From NCBI RefSeq assembly GCF_050947335.1, contig NW_027473318.1, positions 4,154,001-4,218,000 on the forward strand: a stretch of 64,000 bases of DNA. The letters are read 5' to 3'. Under the pieces are notes generated by a model. That model saw only the letters and a program-made list of their open reading frames with translations, had not been told where the DNA came from and did no database searches. Position 1 is the stretch's first letter; every line of letters starts with the position of its first letter. This document shows positions 43,821-60,800 of the stretch, one piece after another. Origin of the DNA: Megachile rotundata. Taxonomy: Eukaryota > Arthropoda > Insecta > Hymenoptera > Megachilidae. A program made the position numbers and the translations under genes.

Positions 43821-45386
43821 CCACAATCATAAAAGCACAATCCTGCAATCGTAATCATGCAATAACAATCATACTATCACAATCATACAAACGCAATCAA
43901 ACGAAAACAATCATACAATCACAATCATACAATCACGATCATACAATCACAATCATACAATCACAATAATATAGTCACAGTCATACAATCACCACCATAC
44001 AATCACAATCCTGCAATCGCAATCATACAATCACAATCATAGAAGCACAATAATTCAATCACAATAATACAATCACAATAATACAATCACAATAATACAA
44101 TCACAATCATACAATCGCAGTCATACAATCACAATCATACAATGACAATCATACATTCACAACAATACAATCACAATCATGCTATCGCAATCACACAGGC
44201 GCAATCATACAATCACTATCATACAATCAGAGTCATATAACCACAATCATACAATCACAATCACACAACCACAATCATACAATCACAATCATACAATCAT
44301 AATCATACAATCACAATCATACAATCACAATCATACAATCACAATCATACAATCACAATCATACAATCACAATCATACAATCACAATCATACAATCACAA
44401 TCATACAATCACAATCATACAATCACAATCATACAATCACAATCATACAATCACAATCATACAATCACAATCATACAATCACGATCATACATTCACAATC
44501 ATAGAATCACAATCATACAATCACGATCATACAATCGCAGTTATACAATGACAACCATGCAATCACAATAATACATTCACAACAACATAATCACAATCAT
44601 TCAATCACAATCATACAATCGCAATCATACAAAAACAATAATACAATCACAATCATACAATCACAATCATACAATCACAAACATACAATCACAATCATAC
44701 AATCACAATCATACAATTACAATCATACAATCACAATCATACAATGGCATTCATACAATCACAATCATACAATGGCATTCATACAATAACAATCATACAA
44801 TCACAATCATAAAATCGGAATCATACAATCGCACTTACACAATCACAATCATACAATCACAATCATACAATCACAATCATTCAATCACAACCATCCAATC
44901 GCAATAATACAGTCACAATCATACAATCACAATCATACAATCACAATCATACAATCACAATCATACTACCACAGTCATACAATTACAATCATACAATCAC
45001 AATTATAATCACAAACATACAATCACATTCATACAATCACAATCATACAATCACAATCATACAATCACAATCATACAATCACAATCATACAATCACAATC
45101 ATACAATCACAATCATACAATTACAATCGTACAAGCATAATCCTGCAATCACAATCATGCAACAACAATCATGCAATCACAATCATAGAAGCACAATAAT
45201 TCCATCACAATAATACAATCAAAATCATACAATCACGATCATACATTCACAATCATAGAATCACAATCATACAATCACGATCATACAATCGCAGTTATAC
45301 AATGACAACCATACAATCACAATAATACATTCACAACAACATAATCACAATCATTCAATCACAATCATACAATCACAATCATACAA
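43821..45386 (+). repeat. 1,566-bp tandem duplication, first copy
   Basis: The copy runs from CCACAATCATAAAAGC at 43821, through CAATCAAACGAAAAC near 43897 (preceded by an ACAAACGC variant) and ACAGGCGCAATC at 44195, to the next CCACAATCATAAAAGC at 45387. 1,566 equals 112 units minus 2, matching its single 12-bp unit near 45008. Confidence 0.85.
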
Positions 45387-46952
45387 CCACAATCATAAAA
45401 GCACAATCCTGCAATCGTAATCATGCAATAACAATCATACTATCACAATCATACAATCGCAATCAAACGAAAACAATCATACAATCACAATCATACAATC
45501 ACGATCATACAATCACAATCATACAATCACAATAATATAGTCACAGTCATACAATCACCACCATACAATCACAATCCTGCAATCGCAATCATACAATCAC
45601 AATCATAGAAGCACAATAATTCAATCACAATAATACAATCACAATAATACAATCACAATAATACAATCACAATCATACAATCGCAGTCATACAATCACAA
45701 TCATACAATGACAATCATACATTCACAACAATACAATCACAATCATGCTATCGTAATCACACAGGCGCAATCATACAATCACTATCATACAATCAGAGTC
45801 ATATAACCACAATCATACAATCACAATCACACAACCACAATCATACAATCACAATCGTACAATCATAATCATACAATCACAATCATACAATCACAATCAT
45901 ACAATCACAATCATACAATCACAATCATACAATCACAATCATACAATCACAATCATACAATCACAATCATACAATCACAATCATACAATCACAATCATAC
46001 AATCACAATCATACAATCACAATCATACAATCACAATCATACAATCACGATCATACATTCACAATCATAGAATCACAATCATACAATCACGATCATACAA
46101 TCGCAGTTATACAATGACAACCATGCAATCACAATAATACATTCACAACAACATAATCACAATCATTCAATCACAATCATACAATCGCAATCATACAAAA
46201 ACAATAATACAATCACAATCATACAATCACAATCATACAATCACAAACATACAATCACAATCATACAATCACAATCATACAATTACAATCATACAATCAC
46301 AATCATACAATGGCATTCATACAATCACAATCATACAATGGCATTCATACAATAACAATCATACAATCACAATCATAAAATCGGAATCATACAATCGCAC
46401 TTACACAATCACAATCATACAATCACAATCATACAATCACAATCATTCAATCACAACCATCCAATCGCAATAATACAGTCACAATCATACAATCACAATC
46501 ATACAATCACAATCATACTACCACAGTCATACAATTACAATCATACAATCACAATTATAATCACAAACATACAATCACATTCATACAATCACAATCATAC
46601 AATCACAATCATACAATCACAATCATACAATCACAATCATACAATCACAATCATACAATCACAATCATACAATTACAATCGTACAAGCATAATCCTGCAA
46701 TCACAATCATGCAACAACAATCATGCAATCACAATCATAGAAGCACAATAATTCCATCACAATAATACAATCACAATCATACAATCACGATCATACATTC
46801 ACAATCATAGAATCACAATCATACAATCACGATCATACAATCGCAGTTATACAATGACAACCATACAATCACAATAATACATTCACAACAACATAATCAC
46901 AATCATTCAATCACAATCATACAATCGCAATCATACAAAAACGATAATACAA
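45387..46952 (+). repeat. 1,566-bp tandem duplication, second copy
   Basis: The second copy of 43821-45386 has ACAGGCGCAATC at 45761. It carries private changes ATGCTATCGTAATCAC near 45745 (others have CGCAATCAC) and CACAATCGTACAATCATAATC near 45851. The right edge merges with the shared body and is approximate. Confidence 0.83.
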
Positions 46953-48904
46953 TCACAATCATACAATCACAATCATACAATCACAAACATACAATCACAA
47001 TCATACAATCACAATCATACAATTACAATCATACAATCACAATCATACAATGGCATTCATACAATCACAATCATACAATCACAATCATACAATGGCATTC
47101 ATACAATAACAATCATACAATCACAATCATAAAATCGCAATCATACAATCGCACTTACACAATCACAATCATACAATCACAATCATACAATCACAATCAT
47201 TCAATCACAACCATCCAATCGCAATAATACAGTCACAATCATACAATCACAATCATACAATCACAATCATACAATTACAATCATACAATCACAATCATAC
47301 AATCACAATCATACAATCACAATCATACAATCACAATCATACAATCACAATCATACAAGCATAATCCTGCATTCGCAATCATGCAATAACAATCATACTA
47401 TCACAATCATACAATCACACTCATAAAATCAGAATCATACAATCACAATCATACAATCACAATCATACATTTGCAATCATACAATCACAATCATAGAAGC
47501 GCAATAATACAATCACAATAATACAATCGCAATCATACAGTCGCAATCATGCAATCACTATCGTACAATCACAGTCATATAATCACAATCATACAATCAC
47601 AATCATACAATTACAATCATACAAGCATAATCCTGCAATAGCAATCATGCTGTAACAAACATACTATCACAATCATACAATCACAATCATACAATCACAA
47701 TCATTTAATCACAGTCATACGACCACAATCATTCAATCACAATCATACTACCACAGTCATACAATTACAATCATACAATCACAATTATAATCACAAACAT
47801 ACAATCACATTCATACAATCACAATCATACAATCACAATCATACAATCACAATCATACAATCACAATCATACAATCACAATCATACAATCACAATCATAC
47901 AATCACAATCATACAATCACGATCATACATTCACAATCATAGAATCACAATCATACAATCACGATCATACAATCGCAGTTATACAATGACAACCATACAA
48001 TCACAATAATACATTCACAACAACATAATCACAATCATTCAATCACAATCATACAATCGCAATCATACAAAAACAATAATACAATCACAATCATACAATC
48101 ACAATCATACAATCACAAACATACAATCGCAATCATACAATCACAATCATACAATTACAATCATACAATCACAATCATACAATGGCATTCATACAATCAC
48201 AATCATACAATCACAATCATACAATGGCATTCATATAATAACAATCATACAATCACCATCATAAAATCGCAATCATACAATCGCACTTACACAATCACAA
48301 TCATACAATCACAATCATACAATCACAATCATTCAATCACAACCATCCAATCGCAATAATACAGTCACAATCATACAATCACAATCATACAATCACAATC
48401 ATACAATCACAATCATACTACCACAGTCATACAATTACAATCATACAATCACAATTATAATCACAAACATACAATCACATTCATACAATCACAATCATAC
48501 AATCACAATCATACAATCACAATCATACAATCACAATCATACAATCACAATCATACAATCACAATCATACAATTACAATCGTACAAGCATAATCCTGCAA
48601 TCACAATCATGCAACAACAATCATGCAATCACAATCATAGAAGCACAATAATTCCATCACAATAATACAATCACAATCATACAATCACAATAATACAGTC
48701 ACAGTCATACAATCACCATCATACAATCACAATCCTGCAATCGCAATCATGCAATAACAATCATGCTATCGCAATCATACAATCACACTCATAAAATCAG
48801 AATCATACAATCACAATCATACAATCACAATCATACATTTGCAATCATACAATCACAATCATAGAAGCGCAATAATACAATCACAATAATACAATCGCAA
48901 TCAT
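46953..48904 (+). repeat. Second higher-order family, copy B body, later part
   Basis: This matches 39800-42040 and 52950-55230. Landmarks are ACAAAAACGATAATAC near 46926 (private G; sisters have ACAATAATAC), ACAAGCATAATCCTGCATTCGC at 47355, ATCATTTAATCAC near 47699, CATTCACAATCATAGAATC near 47928, CATTCATATAATAACAATC near 48228 and GCACAATAATTCC near 48642. Confidence 0.83.
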
Positions 48905-51745
48905 ACAGTCGCAATCATGCAATCACTATCGTACAATCACAGTCATATAATCACAATCATACAATCACAATCATACAATTACAATCATACAAGCATAATC
49001 CTGCAATCGCAATCATGCTATAACAAACATACAATCACAATCATACAATCACAATCATACAATTACAATCATACAATCACAATCATACAATGGCATTCAT
49101 ACAATCACAATCATACAATCACAATCATACAATGGCATTCATACAATAACAATCATACAATCACAATCATAAAATCGCAATCATACAATCGCACTTATAC
49201 AATCACAATCATACAATCCCAATCATTCAAAAACAATCATACCATCACGATCATACAATCGCAATCATATATTCACAACAATATAATCACAATCATGCAA
49301 TCGCAATCATACAGCCGCAATCATTCAATCACTATCATACAATCACAGTCATATAATCACAATCATACAATTACAATCATACAAGCATAATCCTGCAATC
49401 GCAATCATGCAATAACAATCATACCATCACAATCATGCAATCGCAATCATACAATCACAATCATACAATCGGAGTCAAATAATCACAATCATTCAATCAC
49501 AATCATCCAATCGCAATAATACAGTCACAATCATACAATCACAATCATACAATCACAATCATACTACCACAGTCATACAATTACAATCATACAATCACAA
49601 TTATAATCACAATCATGTAATCAGAATCATACAATCACAATCATACAATCATAATCATGCAATCACAACCATAGAATCACAATCATAAAATCGCAATCAT
49701 ACTGTCACAATCATACAATCACAATCATACAAGCACAGTCATACTACCACAGTCATACAATTACAATCGTACAATCACAATCTTACAATCACAAACATAC
49801 AATCACATTCATACAATCACAATCATACAATCACAATCATACAATCACAATCATACAATCACAATCATACAATCACAATCATACAATTACAATCGTACAA
49901 GCATAATCCTGCAATCACAATCATGCAACCACAATCACGCAATCACAATCATAGAAGCACAATAATTCCATCACAATAATACAATCACAATCATACAATC
50001 AGAATAATACAGTCACAGTCATACAATTACCATCATACAATCACAATCCTGCAATCGCAATCATGCAATAACAATCATGCTATCGCAATCATACAATCAC
50101 ACTCATAAAATCAGAATCATACAATCACAATCATACAATCACAATCATACATTTGCAATCATACAATCACAATCATAGAAGCGCAATAATACAATCACAA
50201 TAATACAATCGCAATCATACAGTCGCAATCATGCAATCACTATCGTACAATCACAGTCATATAATCACAATCATACAATCACAATCATACAATTACAATC
50301 ATACAAGCATAATCCTGCAATAGCAATCATGCTGTAACAAACATACTATCACAATCATACAATCACAATCATACAATCACAATCATTTAATCACAGTCAT
50401 ACGACCACAATCATTCAATCACAATCATACTACCACAGTCATACAATTACAATCATACAATCACAATTATAATCACAATCATGTAATCAGAATCATACAA
50501 TCACAATCATACAATCATAATCATGCAATCACAACCATAGAATCACAATCATAAAATCGCAATCATACTGTCACAAACATACAATCACAATCATACAAGC
50601 ACAATCCTGCAATCATAATCATGCAATAACAATCATACTATCACAATCATACAATCGCAATCAAACGAAAACAATCATACAATCACAATCATACAATCAC
50701 GATCATACAATCGCAGTTATACAATCACAACCATACAATCACAATAATACATTCACCACAATATAATCACAATCATTCAATCACAATCATACAATCGCAA
50801 TCATACAAAAACAATCATACAATCACAATCATACAATCACAATCATACAATCACAATCATACAATCACAATCATACAATCACAATCATACAATCACAATC
50901 ATACAATCACAATCATACAATCACAGTCATACAATCACAATCATACAATCACAAACATACAATCACAATCATACAATCACAAGCATACAATTACAATCAT
51001 ACAATCACAATCATACAATGGCATTCATACAATCACAATCATACAATCACAATCATACAATGGCATTCATACAATAACAATCATACAATCACAATCATAA
51101 AATCGCAATCATACAATCGCACTTATACAATCACAATCATACAATCACAATCATAGAATCACAATCATTCAATCACAATCATACAATCGCAATAATACAG
51201 TCACAATCATACAATCACAATCATACAATCACAATCATACTACCACAGTCAAACAATTACAATCATACAATCACAATTATAATCACAATCATGTAGTCAG
51301 AATCATACAATCACAATCATACAATCATAATCATGCAATCACAACCATAGAATCACAATCATAAAATCGCAATCATACTGTCACAATCATACAACCACAA
51401 TCATAAAAGCACAATCCTGCAATCGTAATCATGCAATAACAATCATACTATCACAATCATACAATCGCAATCAAACGAAAACAATCATACAATCACAATC
51501 ATACAATCACGATCATACAATCACAATCATACAATCACAATAATATAGTCACAGTCATACAATCACCACCATACAATCACAATCCTGCAATCGCAATCAT
51601 ACAATCACAATCATAGAAGCACAATAATTCAATCACAATAATACAATCACAATAATACAATCACAATAATACAATCACAATCATACAATCGCAGTCATAC
51701 AATCACAATCATACAATGACAATCATACATTCACAACAATACAAT
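48905..51745 (+). repeat. Block S copy B and following segment
   Basis: Landmarks are CAGTCGCAATCATGCAATC near 48906, GGAGTCAAATAATC at 49471, ACAATCTTACAATCACAAAC near 49776, GAATAATACAGTC near 49998, ATCATTTAATCAC near 50383, CATTCACCACAATATAATC near 50750, and GTAGTCAG near 51293 where all sister copies have GTAATCAG. It is the full-length version of the segment that is deleted twice at 43385-43820. Confidence 0.84.
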
Positions 51746-54700
51746 CACAATCATGCTATCGCAATCACACAGGCGCAATCATACAATCACTATCATACAA
51801 TCAGAGTCATATAACCACAATCATACAATCACAATCACACAACCACAATCATACAATCACAATCATACAATCATAATCATACAATCACAATCATACAATC
51901 ACAATCATACAATCACAATCATACAATCACAATCATACAATCACAATCATACAATCACAATCATACAATCACAATCATACAATCACAATCATACAATCAC
52001 AATCATACAATCACAATCATACAATCACAATCATACAATCACAATCATACAATCACGATCATACATTCACAATCATAGAATCACAATCATACAATCACGA
52101 TCATACAATCGCAGTTATACAATGACAACCATGCAATCACAATAATACATTCACAACAACATAATCACAATCATTCAATCACAATCATACAATCGCAATC
52201 ATACAAAAACAATAATACAATCACAATCATACAATCACAATCATACAATCACAAACATACAAACACAATCATACAATCACAATCATACAATTACAATCAT
52301 ACAATCACAATCATACAATGGCATTCATACAATCACAATCATACAATGGCATTCATACAATAACAATCATACAATCACAATCATAAAATCGGAATCATAC
52401 AATCGCACTTACACAATCACAATCATACAATCACAATCATACAATCACAATCATTCAATCACAACCATCCAATCGCAATAATACAGTCACAATCATACAA
52501 TCACAATCATACAATCACAATCATACAATCACAATCATACTACCACAGTCATACAACTACAATCATACAATCACAATTATAATCACAAACATACAATCAC
52601 ATTCATACAATCACAATCATACAATCACAATCATACAATCACAATCATACAATCACAATCATACAATCACAATCATACAATTACAATCGTACAAGCATAA
52701 TCCTGCAATCACAATCATGCAACAACAATCATGCAATCACAATCATAGAAGCACAATAATTCCATCACAATAATACAATCACAATCATACAATCACGATC
52801 ATACATTCACAATCATAGAATCACAATCATACAATCACGATCATACAATCGCAGTTATACAATGACAACCATACAATCACAATAATACATTCACAACAAC
52901 ATAATCACAATCATTCAATCACAATCATACAATCGCAATCATACAAAAACAATAATACAATCACAATCATACAATCACAATCATACAATCACAAACATAC
53001 AATCACAATCATACAATCACAATCATACAATTACAATCATACAATCACAATCATACAATGGCATTCATACAATCACAATCATACAATCACAATCATACAA
53101 TGGCATTCATACAATAACAATCATACAATCACAATCATAAAATCGCAATCATACAATCGCACTTACACAATCACAATCATACAATCACAATCATACAATC
53201 ACAATCATTCAATCACAACCATCCAATCGCAATAATACAGTCACAATCATACAATCACAATCATACAATCACAGTCATACAATTACAATCATACAATCAC
53301 AATCATACAATCACAATCATACAATCACAATCATACAATCACAATCATACAATCACAATCATACAAGCATAATCCTGCATTCGCAATCATGCAATAACAA
53401 TCATACTATCACAATCATACAATCACACTCATAAAATCAGAATCATACAATCACAATCATACAATCACAATCATACATTTGCAATCATACAATCACAATC
53501 ATAGAAGCGCAATAATACAATCACAATAATACAATCGCAATCATACAGTCGCAATCATGCAATCACTATCGTACAATCACAGTCATATAATCACAATCAT
53601 ACAATCACAATCATACAATTACAATCATACAAGCATAATCCTGCAATAGCAATCATGCTGTAACAAACATACTATCACAATCATACAATCACAATCATAC
53701 AATCACAATCATTTAATCACAGTCATACGACCACAATCATTCAATCACAATCATACTACCACAGTCATACAATTACAATCATACAATCACAATTATAATC
53801 ACAAACATACAATCACATTCATACAATCACAATCATACAATCACAATCATACAATCACAATCATACAATCACAATCATACAATCACAATCATACAATCAC
53901 AATCACACAACCACAATCATACAATCACAATCATACAATCATAATCATACAATCACAATCATACAATCACAATCATACAATCACAATCATACAATCACAA
54001 TCATACAATCACAATCATACAATCACAATCATACAATCACAATCATACAATCACAATCATACAATCACAATCATACAATCACAATCATACAATCACAATC
54101 ATACAATCACGATCATACATTCACAATCATAGAATCACAATCATACAGTCACGATCATACAATCGCAGTTATACAATGACAACCATACAATCACAATAAT
54201 ACATTCACAACAACATAATCACAATCATTCAATCACAATCATACAATCGCAATCATACAAAAACAATAATACAATCACAATCATACAATCACAATCATAC
54301 AATCACAAACATACAATCACAATCATACAATCACAATCATACAATTACAATCATACAATCACAATCATACAATGGCATTCATACAATCACAATCATACAA
54401 TCACAATCATAAAATGGCATTCATATAATAACAATCATACAATCACCATCATAAAATCGCAATCATACAATCGCACTTACACAATCACAATCATACAATC
54501 ACAATCATACAATCACAATCATTCAATCACAACCATCCAATCGCAATAATACAGTCACAATCATACAATCACAATCATACAATCACAATCATACAATCAC
54601 AATCATACTACCACAGTCATACAATTACAATCATACAATCACAATTATAATCACAAACATACAATCACATTCATACAATCACAATCATACAATCACAATC

Positions 54701-54880
54701 ATACAATCACAATCATACAATCACAATCATACAATCACAATCATACAATCACAATCATACAATTACAATCGTACAAGCATAATCCTGCAATCACAATCAT
54801 GCAACAACAATCATGCAATCACAATCATAGAAGCACAATAATTCCATCACAATAATACAATCACAATCATACAATCACAA
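51746..54880 (+). repeat. Second higher-order family, copy C body
   Basis: The segment starts at ATGCTATCGCAATCAC (51753) with ACAGGCGCAATC at 51769, and follows the order of 44179-48690 without the 1,566-bp duplication. Private changes include ACAAACACAATC near 52259, ACAACTACAATC near 52553, ACAGTCACGATCAT near 54145 and AAAATGGCATTC near 54410. Confidence 0.83.
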
Positions 54881-55160
54881 TAATACAGTCACAGTCATAC
54901 AATCACCATCATACAATCACAATCCTGCAATCGCAATCATGCAATAACAATCATGCTATCGCAATCATACAATCACACTCATAAAATCAGAATCATACAA
55001 TCACAATCATACAATCACAATAATACAGTCACAGTCATACAATCACCATCATACAATCACAATCCTGCAATCGCAATCATGCAATAACAATCATGCTATC
55101 GCAATCATACAATCACACTCATAAAATCAGAATCATACAATCACAATCATACAATCACAA
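54881..55160 (+). repeat. Perfect 140-bp tandem duplication (10 units)
   Basis: Bases 54881-55020 and 55021-55160 read identically by eye. Each holds the ordered variants ACAGTCACAGTCAT, ACAATCACCATCAT, ATCCTGCAATCGC, GCAATAACAATCAT, GCTATCGCAATCAT and AAAATCAGAATCAT. Sister copies near 41830 and 48690 have this series once. The offset between copies B and C steps from 6,190 to 6,330 exactly here. Confidence 0.92.
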
Positions 55161-57280
55161 TCATACATTTGCAATCACACAATCACAATCATAGAAGCGC
55201 AATAATACAATCACAATAATACAATCGCAATCATACAGTCGCAATCATGCAATCACTATCGTACAATCACAGTCATATAATCACAATCATACAATCACAA
55301 TCATACAATTACAATCATACAAGCATAATCCTGCAATCGCAATCATGCTATAACAAACATACAATCACAATCATACAATCACAATCATACAATTACAATC
55401 ATACAATCACAATCATACAATGGCATTCATACAATCACAATCATACAATCACAATCATACAATGGCATTCATACAATAACAATCATACAATCACAATCAT
55501 AAAATCGCAATCATACAATCGCACTTATACAATCACAATCATACAATCCCAATCATTCAAAAACAATCATACCATCACGATCATACAATCGCAATCATAT
55601 ATTCACAACAATATAATCACAATCATGCAATCGCAATCATACAGCCGCAATCATTCAATCACTATCATACAATCACAGTCATATAATCACAATCATACAA
55701 TTACAATCATACAAGCATAATCCTGCAATCGCAATCATGCAATAACAATCATACCATCACAATCATGCAATCGCAATCATACAATCACAATCATACAATC
55801 GGAGTCAAATAATCACAATCATTCAATCACAATCATCCAATCGCAATAATACAGTCACAATCATACAATCACAATCATACAATCACAATCATACTACCAC
55901 AGTCATACAATTACAATCATACAATCACAATTATAATCACAATCATGTAATCAGAATCATACAATCACAATCATACAATCATAATCATGCAATCACAACC
56001 ATAGAATCACAATCATAAAATCGCAATCATACTGTCACAATCATACAATCACAATCATACAAGCACAGTCATACTACCACAGTCATAGAATTACAATCAT
56101 ACAATCACAATCTTACAATCACAAACATACAATCACATTCATACAATCACAATCATACAATCACAATCATAGAAGCGCAATAATACAATCACAATAATAC
56201 AATCGCAATCATACAGTCGCTATCATGCAATCACTATCGTACAATCACAGTCATATAATCACAATCATACAATCACAATCATACATTTACAATCATACAA
56301 GCATAATCCTGCAATCGCAATCATGCTATAACAAACATACAATCACAATCATACAATCACAATCATACAATCACAATCATACAATCACAATCATACAATC
56401 ACAATCATACAATCACAATCATTCAATCACAATCATACAATCACAAACATACAATCACAATCATACAATCACAATCATACAATCACAATCATACAATCAC
56501 AATCATACAATCACGATCATACATTCACAATCATAGAATCACAATCATACAATCACGATCATACAATCGCAGTTATACAATGACAACCATGCAATCACAA
56601 TAATACATTCACAACAACATAATCACAATCATTCAATCACAATCATACAATCGCAATCATACAAAAACAATAATACAATCACAATCATACAATCACAATC
56701 ATACAATCACAAACATACAAACACAATCATACAATCACAATCATACAATTACAATCATACAATCACAATCATACAATGGCATTCATACAATCACAATCAT
56801 ACAATGGCATTCATACAATAACAATCATACAATCACAATCATAAAATCGGAATCATACAATCGCACTTACACAATCACAATCATACAATCACAATCATAC
56901 AATCACAATCATTCAATCACAACCATCCAATCGCAATAATACAGTCACAATCATACAATCACAATCATACAATCACAATCATACAATCACAATCATACTA
57001 CCACAGTCATACAATTACAATCATACAATCACAATTATAATCACAAACATACAATCACATTCATACAATCGCAATCATACAATTACAATCTCCCAAATAC
57101 AATCTCCCAAATACAATCACCCAAATACAATCATACAATCACAATCATACAATCACAATCATACAATCACAATCATACAATCACAATCATACAATCACAA
57201 ACATACAATCACAATCATACAATCACAAGCATACAATTACAATCATACAATCACAATCATACAATGGCATTCATACTATC
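55161..57280 (+). repeat. Block S copy C and join to older blocks
   Basis: GCTATAACAAACAT near 55347 and GGAGTCAAATAATC at 55801 mark block S. Near 56160 the order switches to the type seen at 2640-2970 (CAGTCGCTATCATG near 56214, GCTATAACAAACAT near 56325), and then to the copy-C body type (ACAAACACAATC near 56717, shared with 52259). Near 57070-57130 is a triple CCCAAATACAAT run, one unit longer than the usual pair. These switches make it the most rearranged junction of the right half. Confidence 0.82.
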
Positions 57281-57869
57281 ACAATCATACAATCACGATC
57301 ATACAATCGCAATCATATAAATACAATCTCCTAAAAACATTGATACAATCACAATCATACAATCACAATCATACTATCACAATCATACAATCACACTCAT
57401 ACAGTCACAATCATACAATCACACTCATACAATCACAATCATACAAGCATAATCCTGCATTCGCAATCATGCAATAACAATCATACTATCACAATCATAC
57501 AATCGCAATCATACAATCACAATCATATAATCACAGCCATACGACCACAATCACACAATCACAATCATACATTCGCAATCATACAATCACAATCATACAA
57601 TCACAGTCATACTACCACAGTCATACAATTACAATCGTACAATCACAATCTTACAATCACAAACATACAATCACATTCATACAATCACAATCATACAATC
57701 ACAATCATACAATCACAATCATACAATCACAATCATACAATTACAATCGTACAAGCATAATCCTGCAATCACAATCATGCAACCACAATCACGCAATCAC
57801 AATCATACAATCACAATCATACAATCACAATCATACAATCACAATCATACAATCACAATCATTCAATCA
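57281..57869 (+). repeat. Truncated copy of the 29260-29790 segment
   Basis: CTCCTAAAAACATTG near 57330, CAGCCATACGACCAC at 57534, ACAATCTTACAATC near 57647 and CATGCAACCACAATCACGC near 57777 repeat the order of 29300-29780. It then passes through plain consensus units into the long duplicated block. The same order returns from 63118. Confidence 0.84.
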
Positions 57870-60800
57870 CAATCATACAATCGCAATAATACAGTCACAA
57901 TCATACAATCACAATCATACAATCACAATCATACTACCACAGTCATACAATTACAATCATACAATCACAATTATAATCACAATCATGTAATCAGAATCAT
58001 ACAATCACAATCATACAATCATAATCATGCAATCACAACCATAGAATCACAATCATAAAATCGCAATCATACTGTCACAATCATACAATCACAATCATAA
58101 AAGCACAATCCTGCAATCGTAATCATGCAATAACAATCATACTATCACAATCATACAATCGCAATCAAACGAAAACAATCATACAATCACAATCATACAA
58201 TCACGATCATACAATCACAATCATACAATCACAATAATATAGTCACATTCATACAATCACCATCATACAATCACAATCCTGCAGTCGCAATCATACAATC
58301 ACAATCATAGAAGCACAATAATTCAATCACAATAATACAATCACAATAATACAATCACAATAATACAATCACAATCATACAATCGCAGTCATACAATCAC
58401 AATCATACAATCACAATCGTACAATCACAATCATACATTCACAATCATAGAATCACAATCATACAATCACGATCATACAATCGCAGTTATACAATGACAA
58501 CCATACAATCACAATAATACATTCACAACAACATAATCACAATCATTCAATCACAATCATACAATCGCAATCAAACAAAAACTATCATACAATCACAATC
58601 ATACAATCACAATCATACAATCACAATCATACAATCACAAACATACAATCACAATCATACAATCACAATCATACAATTACAATCATACAATCACAATCAT
58701 ACAATGGCATTCATACAATCACAATCATACAATCACAATCATACAATGGCATTCATACAATAACAATCATACAAGCACAATCATAAAATCGCAATCATAC
58801 AATCGCACTTATACAATCACAATCATACAACCACAATCATACAATCACAATCATTCAATCACAATCATCCAATCGCACTAATACAGTCACAATCATACAA
58901 TCACAATCATACAATCACAATCATACTACCACAGTCATACAATTACAATCATACAATCACAATTATAATCACAATCATGTAATCAGAATCATACAATCAC
59001 AATCATACAATCATAATCATGCAATCACAACCATAGAATCACAATCATAAAATCGCAATCATACTGTCACAATCATACAATCACACTCATACAATCATAA
59101 TCATACAATCACAATCATACAATCACGATCATACAATCGCAACCATACAATCACAACCATACAATCACAACCATACAATCACAATAATACAATCACAAAC
59201 ATACAATCACAATCATACAATCACAATCATACAATCACAATCATACAAGCACAATCCTGCTATCGTAATCATGCAATAACAATCATACTATCACAATCAT
59301 ACAATCACACTCATACCATTACAATCATACAGTCACAATCATACAATCGCAATCATATAAATACAATCTCCCAAAAACATTGATACAATCACAATCATAC
59401 AATCACGATAATACAGTCACAATCATACAATCACAATCATGCAATCACAATCATTCAATCACAATCATACAATCACAATCATACAATCATAATCATACAA
59501 TCACAATCATACAATCACAATCATACAATCACAATCATACAATCACAATCATACAATCACAATCATACAATCACAATCATACAATCACAATCATACAATC
59601 ACAATCATACAATCACAATCATAGAATCACAGTCATACGACCACAATCATACAATTACAATCATACAATCACAATCATTCAAAAACAATCACACCATCAC
59701 GATCATACAATCGCAATCATACAATCACACTCATACAATCACAATCATACAATCACAATCATTCATTCACAAACATACAATCGCAATCATATAAATACAA
59801 ACTCCCAAAAACATTGATACAATCACAATCATACGATCACAATAATACAATCACAATAATACGGTCACAATCATACAATCACAATCATACAATCACAGTC
59901 ATACTACCACAGTCATACTACCACAATCATACAATCACAATCATACAATCACAATAATACAGTCACAATCATACAATCGCAGTCATACAATCACAATCAC
60001 ACAATCGCAATCATACATTCACAACAATACAATCACAATCATACAATCACAATCATACAATCACGATCATACAATCGCAACCATACAATCACAACCATAC
60101 AATCGCAATAATACAATCACAAACATACAATCACAATCATACAATCACAATCATACTATCACAATCATACAATCGCAATCAAACGAAAACAATCATACAA
60201 CCACAATCATACAATCACGATCATACAATCACAATCATACAATCACAATAATATAGTCACAGTCATACAATCACCATCATACAATCACAATCCTGCAATC
60301 GCAATCTTACAATCACAATCATAGAAGCACAATAATTCAATCACAATAATACAATCACAATAATACAATCACAATAATACAATCACAATCATACAATCGC
60401 AGTCATACAATCACAATCATACAATCACAATCATACATTCACAACAATATAATCACAATCATGCAAACGCAATCATACTGTCGCAATCATTCAATCACTA
60501 TCATATAATCACAGTCATATAATCACAATCATACAATCACAATCATACAATTACAATCATACAAGCATAATCCTGCAATCGCAATCATGCAATAACAATC
60601 ATACTATCACAATCATACAATCACAATCATACAATCACAATCATATAATCACAGTCATACGACCACAATCATACAATCACAATCATGCATTCACAACAAT
60701 ACAATCACAATCATACAATCGCAATCATACAATCACAATCATACAATCACAATCATACAATCACAATCATACAATCACAATCATACAATCACAATCATAC

